From assembly GCA_031274425.1 (NCBI GenBank), contig JAISQE010000063.1, positions 1 through 35,185 on the forward strand: a stretch of 35,185 nucleotides of DNA, given 5' to 3'. Below, piece by piece: positions 24,471-32,017 of the stretch; the first letter of the stretch is position 1, and every line of letters starts with the position of its first letter. The translations under genes were made by a program, and so were the position numbers. Below the pieces are notes generated by a model. That model ran no database searches. It worked only from the letters and a program-made list of their open reading frames with translations, and had not been told where the DNA came from. Source of the DNA: Synergistaceae bacterium (GTDB lineage Bacteria > Synergistota > Synergistia > Synergistales > Aminobacteriaceae).

Positions 24471-24529
24471 AGCGTTCGCTCCTTCCGAGTTCGGCCCGAG
24501 TTCAGCCTGAAGGCCGTGTAAGACGCTAT

Positions 24530-24535
24530 ATTATA
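24530..24535 (-). promoter_or_regulatory. Possible -10 element of the arn operon
   Basis: A perfect TATAAT on the minus strand lies about 60 nt upstream of the first arn gene. No good -35 hexamer sits at the right distance, which would suit an activator-dependent promoter. The rest of 24471-24626 shows nothing else I can name. Confidence 0.35.
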
Positions 24536-24626
24536 GAGCACGAGCGCGAACAAATGACGAGCGAGGAATAGCGGAACGCAAAACCTGCTCGAGGAAATTC
24601 AGCCGGCGGCGACCCCGGAAAGCGAA

Positions 24627-24656
24627 AAAACGCCTCCAGGCCGCGGGAGGCGTTTT
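24627..24656. terminator. Bidirectional intrinsic terminator downstream of gap
   Basis: Perfect arms AAAACGCCTCC (24627-24637) and GGAGGCGTTTT (24646-24656) surround an 8-nt loop, with a six-T run on the minus strand. It separates the gap transcript from the arn operon. Confidence 0.85.
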
Positions 24657-24681
24657 GACGACATTTTGTGCTGTTTTTGCA

Positions 24682-24779
24682 ATGTCCACAACTTAAGGAA
24701 AAAAATTAATGGGGTCAGGGGACTCGTCCCCTGCGGGGTGTGGGGCGGAGCCCCGTGGTTTTGCTTAAGTTGTTGACAT
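24682..24779. mobile_element. MITE-like 98-bp inverted-repeat element
   Basis: The ends ATGTCCACAACTTAAG (24682-24697) and CTTAAGTTGTTGACAT (24764-24779) are complementary at 15 of 16 positions. The interior holds two further GC-rich hairpins, AGGGGAC/GTCCCCT and GGGGC/GCCCC, and no coding capacity. This is the form of a small non-autonomous transposable element or REP-like repeat. No clear target duplication is visible. It lies between the gap stop codon and its terminator. Confidence 0.55.
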
Positions 24780-24815
24780 CGATTGTTTTTACCTGAAAGC
24801 GAAGCGCCGCTTCGG

Positions 24816-25826
24816 TTATTTCTTGCCCATGTAGGCCGCCAGGTCAATCATGCGGTTGGAGTATCCGAACTCGTTGTCGTACCACACCATGACTTTCACC
24901 AGGCGTCCGTCGACCACCTTCGTGGAGAGACCGTCGACGATGCCGGAGTGGGGGTTGCCGATGATGTCCACCGAGACGATCTCCTCGTCGCAGTACTCGA
25001 CGATCCCCTTCAGGGGGCCCTCCGCCGCCTTTTTGAGGGTGGCGTTGAACTCCTCGACCGTGACGGGCTTCTTCAGCAGGTAGTTGGCGTCCGTGAGGGA
25101 GCCGTCGATAGTGGGAACGCGCACGGAGATCATGTCCATCTTGCCCTTGAGGTCGGGGAAGAGGGGCACCATCGCCTTGGCCGCGCCCGTCGTGGCCGGG
25201 ACCAGCGAGATTCCCGCCGCGCGGCCCTTGCGGCCCCCTCCCCTCTGGGGGGTGTCGACGAGGTACTGCGTCGCGGTGTAGGCGTGGATCGTGGTCGCGA
25301 TCAGGTTCTCGATCCCGTAGGTCTCATGGATGACCTTGGTCACCGCGGCGAGGGAGTTGGTCGTGCAGGACGCGTTGGAGACGACGATGTCGTTCTTGGG
25401 GTCGTAGTCCTTTTCGTTGACGCCCAAAACGATCGTCCTGTCGACGCCGTCGGCGGGCGCGCTGATGATGACGTGCTTGGCCCCGGCCGTCACGTGCTTC
25501 ATGGCTTCTTCCTTCTTGGTGAAGCGGCCCGTGCACTCCATGACGATGTCCACGCCCAAATCCTTCCAGGGGAGCTGGGCGGGGTCCTTTTCCGCGTGCA
25601 TCGGGATCTTTTTTCCGCCGAGGACGAGGCTGCCGCCGTCGGCTTTAACCTCAAACGGCGCTTTGCCGTGAGTCGAATCGTATTTGATATAGTAGGCCAT
25701 GTCCTCCGCCGAGATCAGGTCGTTGACGGCGACGATTTCCACGTCTTTGTGAGCTTGCTCCACCCAGCGGCGCAGGACGATGCGCCCGATGCGCCCCAAA
25801 CCGTTGATCGCTACTTTTGTAACCAT
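24816..25826 (-). CDS. gap: Glyceraldehyde-3-phosphate dehydrogenase
   Basis: Glycolytic enzyme that oxidises glyceraldehyde 3-phosphate to 1,3-bisphosphoglycerate with NAD. The product has 336 residues, normal length. The ATG at 25826 follows GGAGGTG; an in-frame start three codons earlier is inside the spacer. The Rossmann motif is INGLGRIGR (7-15), the catalytic cysteine C154 lies in SNASCTTN and the catalytic histidine is H181 in TTIHAYTATQ. D36-region AVNDL indicates NAD rather than NADP preference. It is transcribed from its own promoter (25878-25906), just after the ABC permease gene on the same strand. No phosphoglycerate kinase gene follows it, unlike the common gap-pgk order. Confidence 0.97.
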   Translation of the reverse strand: MVTKVAINGLGRIGRIVLRRWVEQAHKDVEIVAVNDLISAEDMAYYIKYDSTHGKAPFEVKADGGSLVLGGKKIPMHAEKDPAQLPWKDLGVDIVMECTGRFTKKEEAMKHVTAGAKHVIISAPADGVDRTIVLGVNEKDYDPKNDIVVSNASCTTNSLAAVTKVIHETYGIENLIATTIHAYTATQYLVDTPQRGGGRKGRAAGISLVPATTGAAKAMVPLFPDLKGKMDMISVRVPTIDGSLTDANYLLKKPVTVEEFNATLKKAAEGPLKGIVEYCDEEIVSVDIIGNPHSGIVDGLSTKVVDGRLVKVMVWYDNEFGYSNRMIDLAAYMGKK

Positions 25827-25877
25827 AAAAAACACCTCCGTTAGGGATTTGAAATCCGCACTATCGATTTATTCCCT

Positions 25878-25906
25878 ATTATCTCACTATATCCCCCCGC
25901 TGTCAC
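25878..25906 (-). promoter_or_regulatory. Promoter of gap
   Basis: On the minus strand GTGACA (25906-25901) and GATAAT (25883-25878) each match consensus at 5 of 6 positions with a 17-nt spacer. The leader would be about 45 nt. Confidence 0.7.
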
Positions 25907-25925
25907 GCGAAAGGGGACGGGCGGT

Positions 25926-26714
25926 TCATTCCCCCGCGCCGATAGCCTGCTTCCAGGAGGTGAAGAACTTCTCGACGGAGTGGAGCGCGTAGTTGAGCCC
26001 CAGCCCCAACGCCGCCAGGCTGACGATGCCCGCGTACATCTCCGGGATGTTGAAGGTCTCCTGAGAGTACATGACCAGGTAGCCCAGCCCCGCGGTCGCC
26101 CCGATCATCTCGGCGGCGACCACCGCCATAACGCAGTAGGAGCCCCCCAGGCGGATGCCCGTGAAGATCTCGGGCGCGGCGGCCGGAAGAATGATCTTGC
26201 GAAAGATGAAGGACCGGGAGGCCCCCATGGATTTGGCCGACTGGATCAGCACCTTGTCCACGTGCTTGACCCCGGTGCTGGTGTTCAGGAGAACGGGCCA
26301 GAGGGAGGCCCAGAAAATGATGATGGTCTTGGAGAGTTCGCTCAGACCAAAGAGCAGGATGAAGACGGGAAAGAGGGCGAAGGCGGACATCTGCCGGAAG
26401 GCCTGGAACAGGAGGTCCAGGTATCGCTCGATGCTTTTGAAGTACCCGATGAAGAGCCCGAAGGAGATCCCCACGACCACAGAGACCAGGAGGCCAAGCA
26501 GGACCCTTTGGAGACTGATGAAAAAGTGTTTCGAAAGCTCGCCCCGCAGCGCCAGCAGGTAGATGGCCCTGAATACCGCGGAGGGCGGGCTCATGTAGGT
26601 GGGGCGGACCCAGTCGAGGCGGGGAGCCGCCTCCCAGAGGAGAAAAAACAGGAGGAGGCCGACGCTGCGAAAAAATATGTCGTTGATCCGCGCGATCGCT
26701 TTTTTGAGGAACAT
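25926..26714 (-). CDS. ABC transporter permease (SsuC/TauC-like)
   Basis: Inner-membrane subunit of an uptake ABC transporter of the nitrate/sulfonate/taurine group. The product has 262 residues with about six hydrophobic helices. The cytoplasmic EAA-type loop that contacts the ATPase is visible as SAKSMGASRSFIFRKIILPA. AAGGAG lies 6 nt before the ATG. It follows the ATPase gene by 10 nt and is the last of three genes. Possible cargoes include sulfonates, taurine, pyrimidine precursors or nitrate. The sequence alone does not separate these. The Cys-rich leader peptide upstream of the operon favours a sulfur compound. Confidence 0.9.
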   Translation of the reverse strand: MFLKKAIARINDIFFRSVGLLLFFLLWEAAPRLDWVRPTYMSPPSAVFRAIYLLALRGELSKHFFISLQRVLLGLLVSVVVGISFGLFIGYFKSIERYLDLLFQAFRQMSAFALFPVFILLFGLSELSKTIIIFWASLWPVLLNTSTGVKHVDKVLIQSAKSMGASRSFIFRKIILPAAAPEIFTGIRLGGSYCVMAVVAAEMIGATAGLGYLVMYSQETFNIPEMYAGIVSLAALGLGLNYALHSVEKFFTSWKQAIGAGE

Positions 26715-26724
26715 GCCGCGCTCC

Positions 26725-27540
26725 TTAAAGCTCCGCGCAATCCCGCGCGTAGTTTTGCGCCTTGAGGACCTCGTCCTTCAAAAGGCCCCAAACGTTTTGC
26801 CGGATGCGGGTGAACTCGACGGAGCTTCGTATCTCCTCCGTTCGAGGGCGCGGCAGGTCGATGTCGATGATCTCCTTGACCTGCCCCGTACGGGCGGTCA
26901 TGATCGCGACCCGGTCCGAGAGCAGGATCGCCTCGTCGATGCTGTGGGTGACGAAGAGGATGGTTTTTTTGTCGGCCTCCCAGATACGCAGAAGCTCGAT
27001 CTGCATCGTCTCACGGGTTTGAGCATCCAGCGCCGCGAAGGGTTCGTCCATCAAAAGCAGGTTCGGCTGGTACGCCAGTACCCTGGCGATGGCGACCCTC
27101 TGCCTCATTCCGCCGGAAAGCTGGTGCGGATACTGGTTGGCAAAAGAGGAGAGCCCCACGAGGCCCAGATAGCGCCGGGCGATCTCCCGGCGCTCCTTTT
27201 TGCGGACGCGTCGGATCTCCAAACCGATTTCCAGGTTTTCCAAGACCGTCCGCCAAGGCAGCAGGGCGTAGCTTTGGAAGACCATCCCTCGGTCGAAGCT
27301 GCGCTTTTGCAGAACCTCCTGATCGACCCGAATGTCCCCCTGGTCGTAGTCGTCCAGCCCGGCGAGGATGTTCAGGAAGGTGGATTTTCCGCAGCCGCTG
27401 GGGCCCAAAATGGAAAGAAACTCCCCCTCCTGGATGTCCAGGTCGAAGTGGTTCAGCACGGTGAGAATCTCTTTTTTGCCCAGGTCGTTTTTCACCTGAA
27501 ATGCTCGATTTACCTGCCGGGCTCGGACTTTGATCGTCAT
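26725..27540 (-). CDS. ABC transporter ATP-binding protein (SsuB/TauB-like)
   Basis: Cytosolic ATPase subunit of 271 residues. All motifs are intact: Walker A GPSGCGKST at 46-54, the signature LSGGM at 141-145, Walker B LLLMDEP at 161-167 and switch histidine H199. The Q-loop reads MVFQSYALLPWRTV, a form typical of the SsuB/TauB/NrtD group. It lies 19 nt after the binding-protein gene and 10 nt before the permease gene. AGGGAG precedes the ATG. No additional C-terminal regulatory domain is present. Confidence 0.93.
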   Translation of the reverse strand: MTIKVRARQVNRAFQVKNDLGKKEILTVLNHFDLDIQEGEFLSILGPSGCGKSTFLNILAGLDDYDQGDIRVDQEVLQKRSFDRGMVFQSYALLPWRTVLENLEIGLEIRRVRKKERREIARRYLGLVGLSSFANQYPHQLSGGMRQRVAIARVLAYQPNLLLMDEPFAALDAQTRETMQIELLRIWEADKKTILFVTHSIDEAILLSDRVAIMTARTGQVKEIIDIDLPRPRTEEIRSSVEFTRIRQNVWGLLKDEVLKAQNYARDCAEL

Positions 27541-27559
27541 ATCGGCGAGCTTCTCCCTG

Positions 27560-28561
27560 TCAGTTTTTGTTGGCCGGGTTGTATTTGTTGGTGAAGATTT
27601 GCTCCAGCGCCACCTGACCTTCGGTCAGTTTTTTCTCGGCCACCAGTCGGTCGATCCAGTATTGAATTTCCGGCGTCGGCACCAACTGGTCCGGGTAGAA
27701 CTCGAACATCTCCGCCTCCTCCAGCTTGAAGCCGAACCGTTTCGCCATAAGGGCGCGAGCCTCCTCGGGATGCTCATTGTTCCACTTGGCCGCTCTCGAT
27801 AAAATCTCCGTCAGCTCCGTGACCGCCTCCGGGTGTTCTTTGAGGAAATTTCCGTTGACGCTGTAAGGGCACATGCCGCTCAGGCCGCCGTCGATGTTGT
27901 AATCGCTGAAAAGCAGCTTGAAGTCCTTGGTGTTGGCCGTGGCTCGCCCGGAGGCCAAGGGGTGGATGATGGCGACGTCGGTGTCCCCCCTGAGAAGGGG
28001 CACCTCCTGCTGATCGTCCGGAGCCGTCGTCATCTTCAGCGACGCCGGGTCGAGGCCGTTGTCCAGCAGGTATTTTTTCGTCACGAACTCGGAGCAGGCG
28101 CCGAAGCTGTTGATGCCGAGGGTCTTGCCGTTGAAGTCCTCGACGGAGGAGATGTCGGAATCGGCGCGGACGAAGTACTTCATGTGAGGGTTTTTCTCCG
28201 TGGACATGCTCCCGCTGGCGAAAATGGCGATGTCCGCGCCGCTGGCGATGGCCGCGATGACGAGGGGCGTGTGGCGGGTGACCACGTCCAGGTTGCCGTT
28301 GACCAGAGAGGGGATCATCTGCCCGGCCGCGATTCTCCCCGCGTACTTGGGGCGCACCCCCGCGTCTTTGAAGTACCCCAGGTCGTCGGCCAGATAAATG
28401 AGATCGTAGTACACCCACTCGGGGTAATTGAACTCGACGACCTCCCGCTTGCCCGTTTCGGCCGCGAGAGCCGCGGGCGCGAAGACCCCTACCCCCGCGA
28501 ACGCCAGCAAAAACAAAACCACATAGCCAATTCCCCGCGTTGTCTTTTGCGACTGTTTCAT
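27560..28561 (-). CDS. ABC transporter substrate-binding protein (SsuA/TauA/NMT1-like)
   Basis: Periplasmic ligand-binding protein of 333 residues. A signal peptide covers about residues 1-34, with a hydrophobic core and an ALAAE cleavage region. No lipobox cysteine is seen, so it should be soluble. The mature part has the NMT1/THI5-like opening YPEWVYYDLIYLADDLGYFK, then DVVTRHTPLVIAAIASGADI and VEDFNGKTLGINSFGA. It is the first full-length gene of the three-gene operon. The ATG at 28561 has AAAGGA about 13 nt upstream, a weak arrangement compared with the leader peptide gene. A terminator 60 nt upstream must be bypassed for expression. Confidence 0.9.
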   Translation of the reverse strand: MKQSQKTTRGIGYVVLFLLAFAGVGVFAPAALAAETGKREVVEFNYPEWVYYDLIYLADDLGYFKDAGVRPKYAGRIAAGQMIPSLVNGNLDVVTRHTPLVIAAIASGADIAIFASGSMSTEKNPHMKYFVRADSDISSVEDFNGKTLGINSFGACSEFVTKKYLLDNGLDPASLKMTTAPDDQQEVPLLRGDTDVAIIHPLASGRATANTKDFKLLFSDYNIDGGLSGMCPYSVNGNFLKEHPEAVTELTEILSRAAKWNNEHPEEARALMAKRFGFKLEEAEMFEFYPDQLVPTPEIQYWIDRLVAEKKLTEGQVALEQIFTNKYNPANKN

Positions 28562-28620
28562 TATTTATGACCATTCCTTTCGATTTTTTTCACACTCTTT
28601 CGCCGCCGGGCGAAAGACAT

Positions 28621-28651
28621 AAAAAAACAGAAGCCCCGACACCCGCTTCTG
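28621..28651 (-). terminator. Intrinsic terminator inside the ABC-operon leader (putative attenuator)
   Basis: On the minus strand CAGAAGC (28651-28645) pairs with GCTTCTG (28634-28628) around a 10-nt loop and is followed directly by seven T residues (28627-28621). It lies 33 nt after the leader-peptide stop codon and 60 nt before the binding-protein gene. The loop sequence GGGTGTC (28644-28638) is complementary, with one bulge, to GACAACCC (28682-28675) just after the leader stop codon. That pairing could compete with the terminator. Confidence 0.8.
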
Positions 28652-28684
28652 AGATTATCTGTACTGTTCGATAGGGGTTGTCCG

Positions 28685-28783
28685 TCAAAGCCGTCCTCCG
28701 GGCGCACGACATCGCGTGGTACAGTAACCTCCGCACGTCGTACACATTCGCGCCATTCCCCGAGCTAGGCGGGATATCCACAT
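28685..28783 (-). CDS. Cys-rich leader peptide (32 aa) of the ABC operon
   Basis: A small ORF of 32 codons with the best ribosome site in the neighbourhood, AAAGGAGGT seven nt before the ATG. The peptide starts MWISRLARGMARM, continues with CTTCGGYCTTRC and ends RAPGGRL. Cysteines are at 14, 17, 21 and 25 (CxxCxxxCxxxC). It is basic, with six arginines, and has no signal peptide. It is followed by an intrinsic terminator and then by genes for an SsuABC-like transporter. Cys-rich leader peptides that sense cysteine supply before sulfur-uptake genes are known in actinobacteria. I infer the same logic here. A GTG-started frame overlapping it is less likely because it would run through the terminator. 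Confidence 0.75.
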   Translation of the reverse strand: MWISRLARGMARMCTTCGGYCTTRCRAPGGRL

Positions 28784-28883
28784 CGCGTCCACCTCCTTTA
28801 TTAAAAATATCTATTTAGTATGAATTGATTGAGAAATGCTACCACAGCCCTCTCGAAATGTCAAAGCCGCATCGAAGCCCCAA

Positions 28884-28920
28884 AACCGCGAGGAAAATGT
28901 GGATAACTTCCATTGCGGTT
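28884..28920. repeat. 37-bp inverted repeat containing a perfect DnaA-box 9-mer
   Basis: Arms AACCGC-n2-GGAA and TTCC-n3-GCGGTT enclose TGTGGATAA, the complement of TTATCCACA. No further boxes or AT-rich unwinding region accompany it. Confidence 0.4.
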
Positions 28921-28928
28921 CTCAATCC

Positions 28929-29380
28929 CTATAGCCCATGAGTACTAAGGATCAATATAGGGTCAAAAGTTTTCACTGCTACCCAAAAAGGATCTTTCTT
29001 CCCGCTCTTTTTGGGATTCTCCTTCGGATGGGGAAGGGCGTATGATTGAGGCAAACCAAGTATTGAGGAACGACTGTTCCACAACCTTGCTGAGATTGCT
29101 CATCTTCGCCTCCACAGCAACAAGTTTAGTTATACTGAAGATGTCGCGGATTATTGCGTGCTTGCCAGCAGTTGTAACGACGGACAATAAGTTTAGCATC
29201 GAGCAGTTTTTCCAACGACTTCAATGTCTGTCGCTCAGGCAAACCCAATTTTGAGATTATTATATCTCCTGTCGCGTTAGGCGTATAACTGAGGAAAGAA
29301 AGCAATTTCAAGTCACTTGCGCCTACCTTTTCTCTTTCCTCTGACCAGTTGTCGAGTATCGACGGGCGATAAGTTGCGAA
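28929..29380 (-). pseudogene. Frameshifted remnant of a winged-helix / nuclease-fold-like protein
   Basis: Three consecutive minus-strand segments in different frames read as one protein. The first (about 29380-29160) has DNWSEEREKVGASDLKLLSF, then LPERQTLKSLEKLLDAKLIV, which looks like a winged helix-turn-helix. The second (about 29155-29050) reads KHAIIRDIFSITKLVAVEAK, MSNLSKVVEQSFLNTWFAS. The third (about 29050-28929) reads SYALPHPKENPKKSGKKDPF, WVAVKTFDPILIL, and ends at a TAG at 28931-28929. At least two frameshifts separate them, and no start codon with a ribosome site is present upstream, where a stop closes the frame near 29405. A VAVEAK core followed by a helix and NTWFAS is reminiscent of predicted regulators with a nuclease-like domain. 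I cannot name the family securely. Confidence 0.6.
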
Positions 29381-29579
29381 CTCTGAGTTGGTTAGAGGGT
29401 AAGGTTATCGCCATCGCCCACAGGCTGAAAACAGTTCTAGGGGCGGACAAGGTCGCCGTGCTTGATAGAGGCAGGCTGGCAATGAATTGATCGCGAAAAA
29501 CGGGCTATTTGCCAAAATGTGCCGGATTCAGCGGGAGAGTATGGGTTGGTCGATGGGAAGATTGAAAAGCGAAATATGA
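29373..29579 (+). pseudogene. 3' remnant of an ABC exporter ATPase gene
   Basis: On the plus strand SELVRG, then after a one-base insertion KVIAIAHRLKTVLGADKVAV, LDRGRLA, then after a short deletion and frameshift ELIAKNGLFAKMCRIQRESM, GWSMG and a TGA at 29577-29579. These are the H-loop (IAHRL) and C-terminal end of a fused exporter-type ABC ATPase such as MsbA-like proteins. Everything upstream, including Walker motifs and membrane domain, is absent. It overlaps the end of the opposite-strand remnant, so both were truncated at about the same place. Confidence 0.65.
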
Positions 29580-29602
29580 GTCCACTGCCCCCCAAGCCCC
29601 TA

Positions 29603-30238
29603 TTACGCATTTATTGGTGTCCCGCAATACTCACATTCTGAAACTCTGCCAACTGAGACGACATTGTTTGCGCCACAACCAGGGCAACGAGTAGCCACTG
29701 TCTGTGCAGGAGCTTGTCCGATAGTCGCGGTTTGAGTATATACCGCAGGCTCGGGTTGTTTAAATGCAATTTTTCGATTACCTTGATGTATATAAGCATC
29801 TTTCAAGTAGCCAATATTTATCATATCCTGCAAATCGTTTATTACAACGTCGTATGGCAAACCAACGGAAGAAGCAACATAGTCTATGCTTCGCACATTT
29901 TGATTAACAACTATATCTATGTACTTTTTATATTTAGTTGCGGTCTTTTTCGTCTTTGAAACCTTACGCAACAGTAAAATTCCACCAACAAACATACCGA
30001 GCGCTACAATTGCCGCTCCACCGTTATCACGGGGTGTGTCAGACACAAACTGACCTGTAAAAGCCATTCCTCCAATAACAATTAAAAACCAAGCAACAAA
30101 TGAAAGTACGCCTGTCTTCCCGCTCATCAACGCCGACTTGTCGTTCGCTAGTTTTTTAATAACCAAAAATAGTCCTACTGGCCAAAAAATTATAAGCCAA
30201 ACGATAATCCAAACCCAACTTGTACTTTTCTTTTCCAT
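29603..30238 (-). CDS. Membrane protein with helical domain and C-terminal zinc ribbon
   Basis: The product has 211 residues. Three hydrophobic segments lie at about 8-27, 43-62 and 74-90. A basic linker (KVSKTKKTATKYKKY) leads to a compact helical region (about 105-155), with SIDYVASSVGLPYDVVINDL and GYLKDAYI resembling a winged-helix arrangement. The C-terminus is a zinc ribbon, CPGC at 187-190 and CEYC at 202-205. It begins 2 nt after the stop of the next upstream gene. It is the last gene of the AT-rich zinc-ribbon block. No function is known to me; domain order suggests a membrane-tethered cytosolic scaffold. Confidence 0.75.
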   Translation of the reverse strand: MEKKSTSWVWIIVWLIIFWPVGLFLVIKKLANDKSALMSGKTGVLSFVAWFLIVIGGMAFTGQFVSDTPRDNGGAAIVALGMFVGGILLLRKVSKTKKTATKYKKYIDIVVNQNVRSIDYVASSVGLPYDVVINDLQDMINIGYLKDAYIHQGNRKIAFKQPEPAVYTQTATIGQAPAQTVATRCPGCGANNVVSVGRVSECEYCGTPINA

Positions 30239-30240
30239 TA

Positions 30241-30687
30241 CTAAAATCCCCCTCTTTTGGGTTTGTTATATTCTCCGCTTTGTTGTTTTTCGTAAGTCCT
30301 TGCGTTGCTGTCACGCACATGTCTCGATGCGGTGATAATGACGATAACCGCAATAAAGACAAGAGCGTTTAACCCTATTTGAAGAAATACAAAACTATTT
30401 AATCGTTCGGCAAATGCTTTCGTAAATAAAATACTGATAATTACTAAAACTTCATAAATCCAAATTGCGCCGCTTAATCCAGCATTGTAAAAAAGGCCGT
30501 TATTGTTTTTCTCCGGCGCGACAAGTGTAATCGTCGCGAACAATGAGACTATGAGCGAAAACAATAACGAGCCAAACGCCCAACAATTAAGAGCGGTTCT
30601 TTCGATGCCCAGTAGGAAAAATCCCGCAGCAACTACTAAAATTCCGATAACAAAAACGCTGATTGTGGCCCCAATACCTCTACTCAT
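30241..30687 (-). CDS. Four-helix membrane protein of unknown function
   Basis: The product has 148 residues if started at the ATG at 30687, which has GGAGAT upstream and overlaps the stop of the SPFH gene by 8 nt. Four hydrophobic segments are visible at about 6-28, 38-58, 74-92 and 102-120. The C-terminal tail is hydrophilic and basic (HVRDSNARTYEKQQSGEYNK). There is no zinc ribbon, unlike its neighbours. The tight overlaps on both sides indicate a single translationally coupled operon. Confidence 0.75.
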   Translation of the reverse strand: MSRGIGATISVFVIGILVVAAGFFLLGIERTALNCWAFGSLLFSLIVSLFATITLVAPEKNNNGLFYNAGLSGAIWIYEVLVIISILFTKAFAERLNSFVFLQIGLNALVFIAVIVIITASRHVRDSNARTYEKQQSGEYNKPKRGGF

Positions 30688-31999
30688 TATTATCTCCGTC
30701 AACTTTCTTGCCGCATTCAGGGCAGAATTTCGGATTGCCTTCAATCATCGCGCCGCAATTGCCGCATTTTTTGACGAATGGCTCGCCGCATTCGGGGCAA
30801 AACTTGGCTTTTTCGTGTTTTATTAAGCTACCGCATTTTGGGCAGCGTTTTGGAATTGCCTTGCCGCATACCGGGCATACGGTAGCGCCAGCTTTCATAT
30901 CAGCGCCGCAAAATGAGCAAGGGTTGTAAACATCTCCACATTCGGGACAAAATTTTGATTGTTTAGAATATACAGTTCCGCATTCACTGCACATCGTTGT
31001 ATCATTCTCTTTCGATTCTTCTTGTATTGGTTTTTGTGTATCATGTCCGCAACTTGGACAAAAGCGGGCCGATGCCTCCATTTCCGCATTACAATTGGGA
31101 CATTTTTTCATATCTTTGACATTAATACTCTGAGCAATCCCACCGGCCTGACTGCCCATAGCTCCGCCAATACCAAAGCCCATCCCTAATCCGATTCCGG
31201 TCCCCATAAGGCCCGTTTGACCTCCATTAGGATTTGTGACCGCGCCTTCAAGCGTGTCAAACGACCGCTCTTGCGTGTAGCTGTAACCGATAATCTCCAT
31301 CTCCGCTTTTTTTGCGAGCGCATCCTTCAGCTTGATTACAGCGGTGTCGTTCTCAGGAACGCTGATGTCATTCACATAGAAATTCACCAAGTCAATGCCG
31401 AATTCGGCGAAAGCGGGGGAAATGCTTTCCCTTAGCGAATCTGATATTTCGCTTATATATGCATTTATTTCCAACACGGATATTTTTTTCTTAATGAGAT
31501 AGCCGGATATGTCATCTTTTGCCTTGGTCAGGTAAACACCGCGGAAATACTTGATTATGTCTGCGGAGGTGAAGTAAGATAATGTTCCTACGAGCTTTTG
31601 CAGGAATATCTTAGAATCCGAGATTTTGATTCCAAACTGTCCAAAGGCTCGAAGGGGAATGAACACGTTATACTTTGGGTCTTGAAGCTGAATGGGCGTA
31701 GACGTTCCCCATTTTACGTCAAGAGAATTTACTTTGTTTACATACCAAACCTCAGCCGTAAAGGGAGAAAAACCACCAAAGGGCAAATTTACAAGCTTAT
31801 TCAGAATAGGGATATTCGCCGTTTCCAACGTGTGCCGCCCCGGACCAAACCAGTCCAACGCCTGTCCGCCTTTGTATAAAACAGCCTCCTGTGATTCATT
31901 GACGATTAACTGCGTCCACGTTCCAAGCTCTGTATGCGGAAATTTCCACGCGAATACATCTGGTGAACCGTCATATTTGACTACGTCTATTATTGCCAT
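30680..31999 (-). CDS. SPFH-domain protein with five C-terminal zinc ribbons (YdjI-like)
   Basis: The product has 439 residues. The N-terminal 1-240 resembles the SPFH/virion-core-like domain of Bacillus YdjI (DVVKYDGSPDVFAWKFPHTE, then LIVNESQEAVLYKGGQALD). A glycine-rich linker (259-289, GLMGTGIGLGMGFGIGGAMG) follows. The tail has five successive zinc ribbons with cysteine pairs at 300/303 and 314/317, 337/340 and 351/354, 361/364 and 375/378, 386/389 and 401/404, 412/415 and 426/429. SPFH proteins usually oligomerise on membranes. The ribbons may recruit partners. The B. subtilis relative sits in an operon with PspA; no PspA gene is seen here. Confidence 0.85.
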   Translation of the reverse strand: MAIIDVVKYDGSPDVFAWKFPHTELGTWTQLIVNESQEAVLYKGGQALDWFGPGRHTLETANIPILNKLVNLPFGGFSPFTAEVWYVNKVNSLDVKWGTSTPIQLQDPKYNVFIPLRAFGQFGIKISDSKIFLQKLVGTLSYFTSADIIKYFRGVYLTKAKDDISGYLIKKKISVLEINAYISEISDSLRESISPAFAEFGIDLVNFYVNDISVPENDTAVIKLKDALAKKAEMEIIGYSYTQERSFDTLEGAVTNPNGGQTGLMGTGIGLGMGFGIGGAMGSQAGGIAQSINVKDMKKCPNCNAEMEASARFCPSCGHDTQKPIQEESKENDTTMCSECGTVYSKQSKFCPECGDVYNPCSFCGADMKAGATVCPVCGKAIPKRCPKCGSLIKHEKAKFCPECGEPFVKKCGNCGAMIEGNPKFCPECGKKVDGDNNE

Positions 32000-32017
32000 T
32001 ATTTTCCCCTCTGTGTT

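Noticed and set aside
28590-28781. A 63-codon GTG-started frame overlapping the Cys-rich leader ORF
   Set aside because: Its GTG begins 2 nt after the ATG of the leader ORF, it shares that ribosome site with a poorer spacing, and it would have to pass through the intrinsic terminator at 28651-28621.
28898-28906. Replication origin suggested by a perfect DnaA-box 9-mer
   Set aside because: It is a single box with no cluster, no AT-rich unwinding region and no dnaA/dnaN/gidA neighbours. One match is expected by chance in a window this size.
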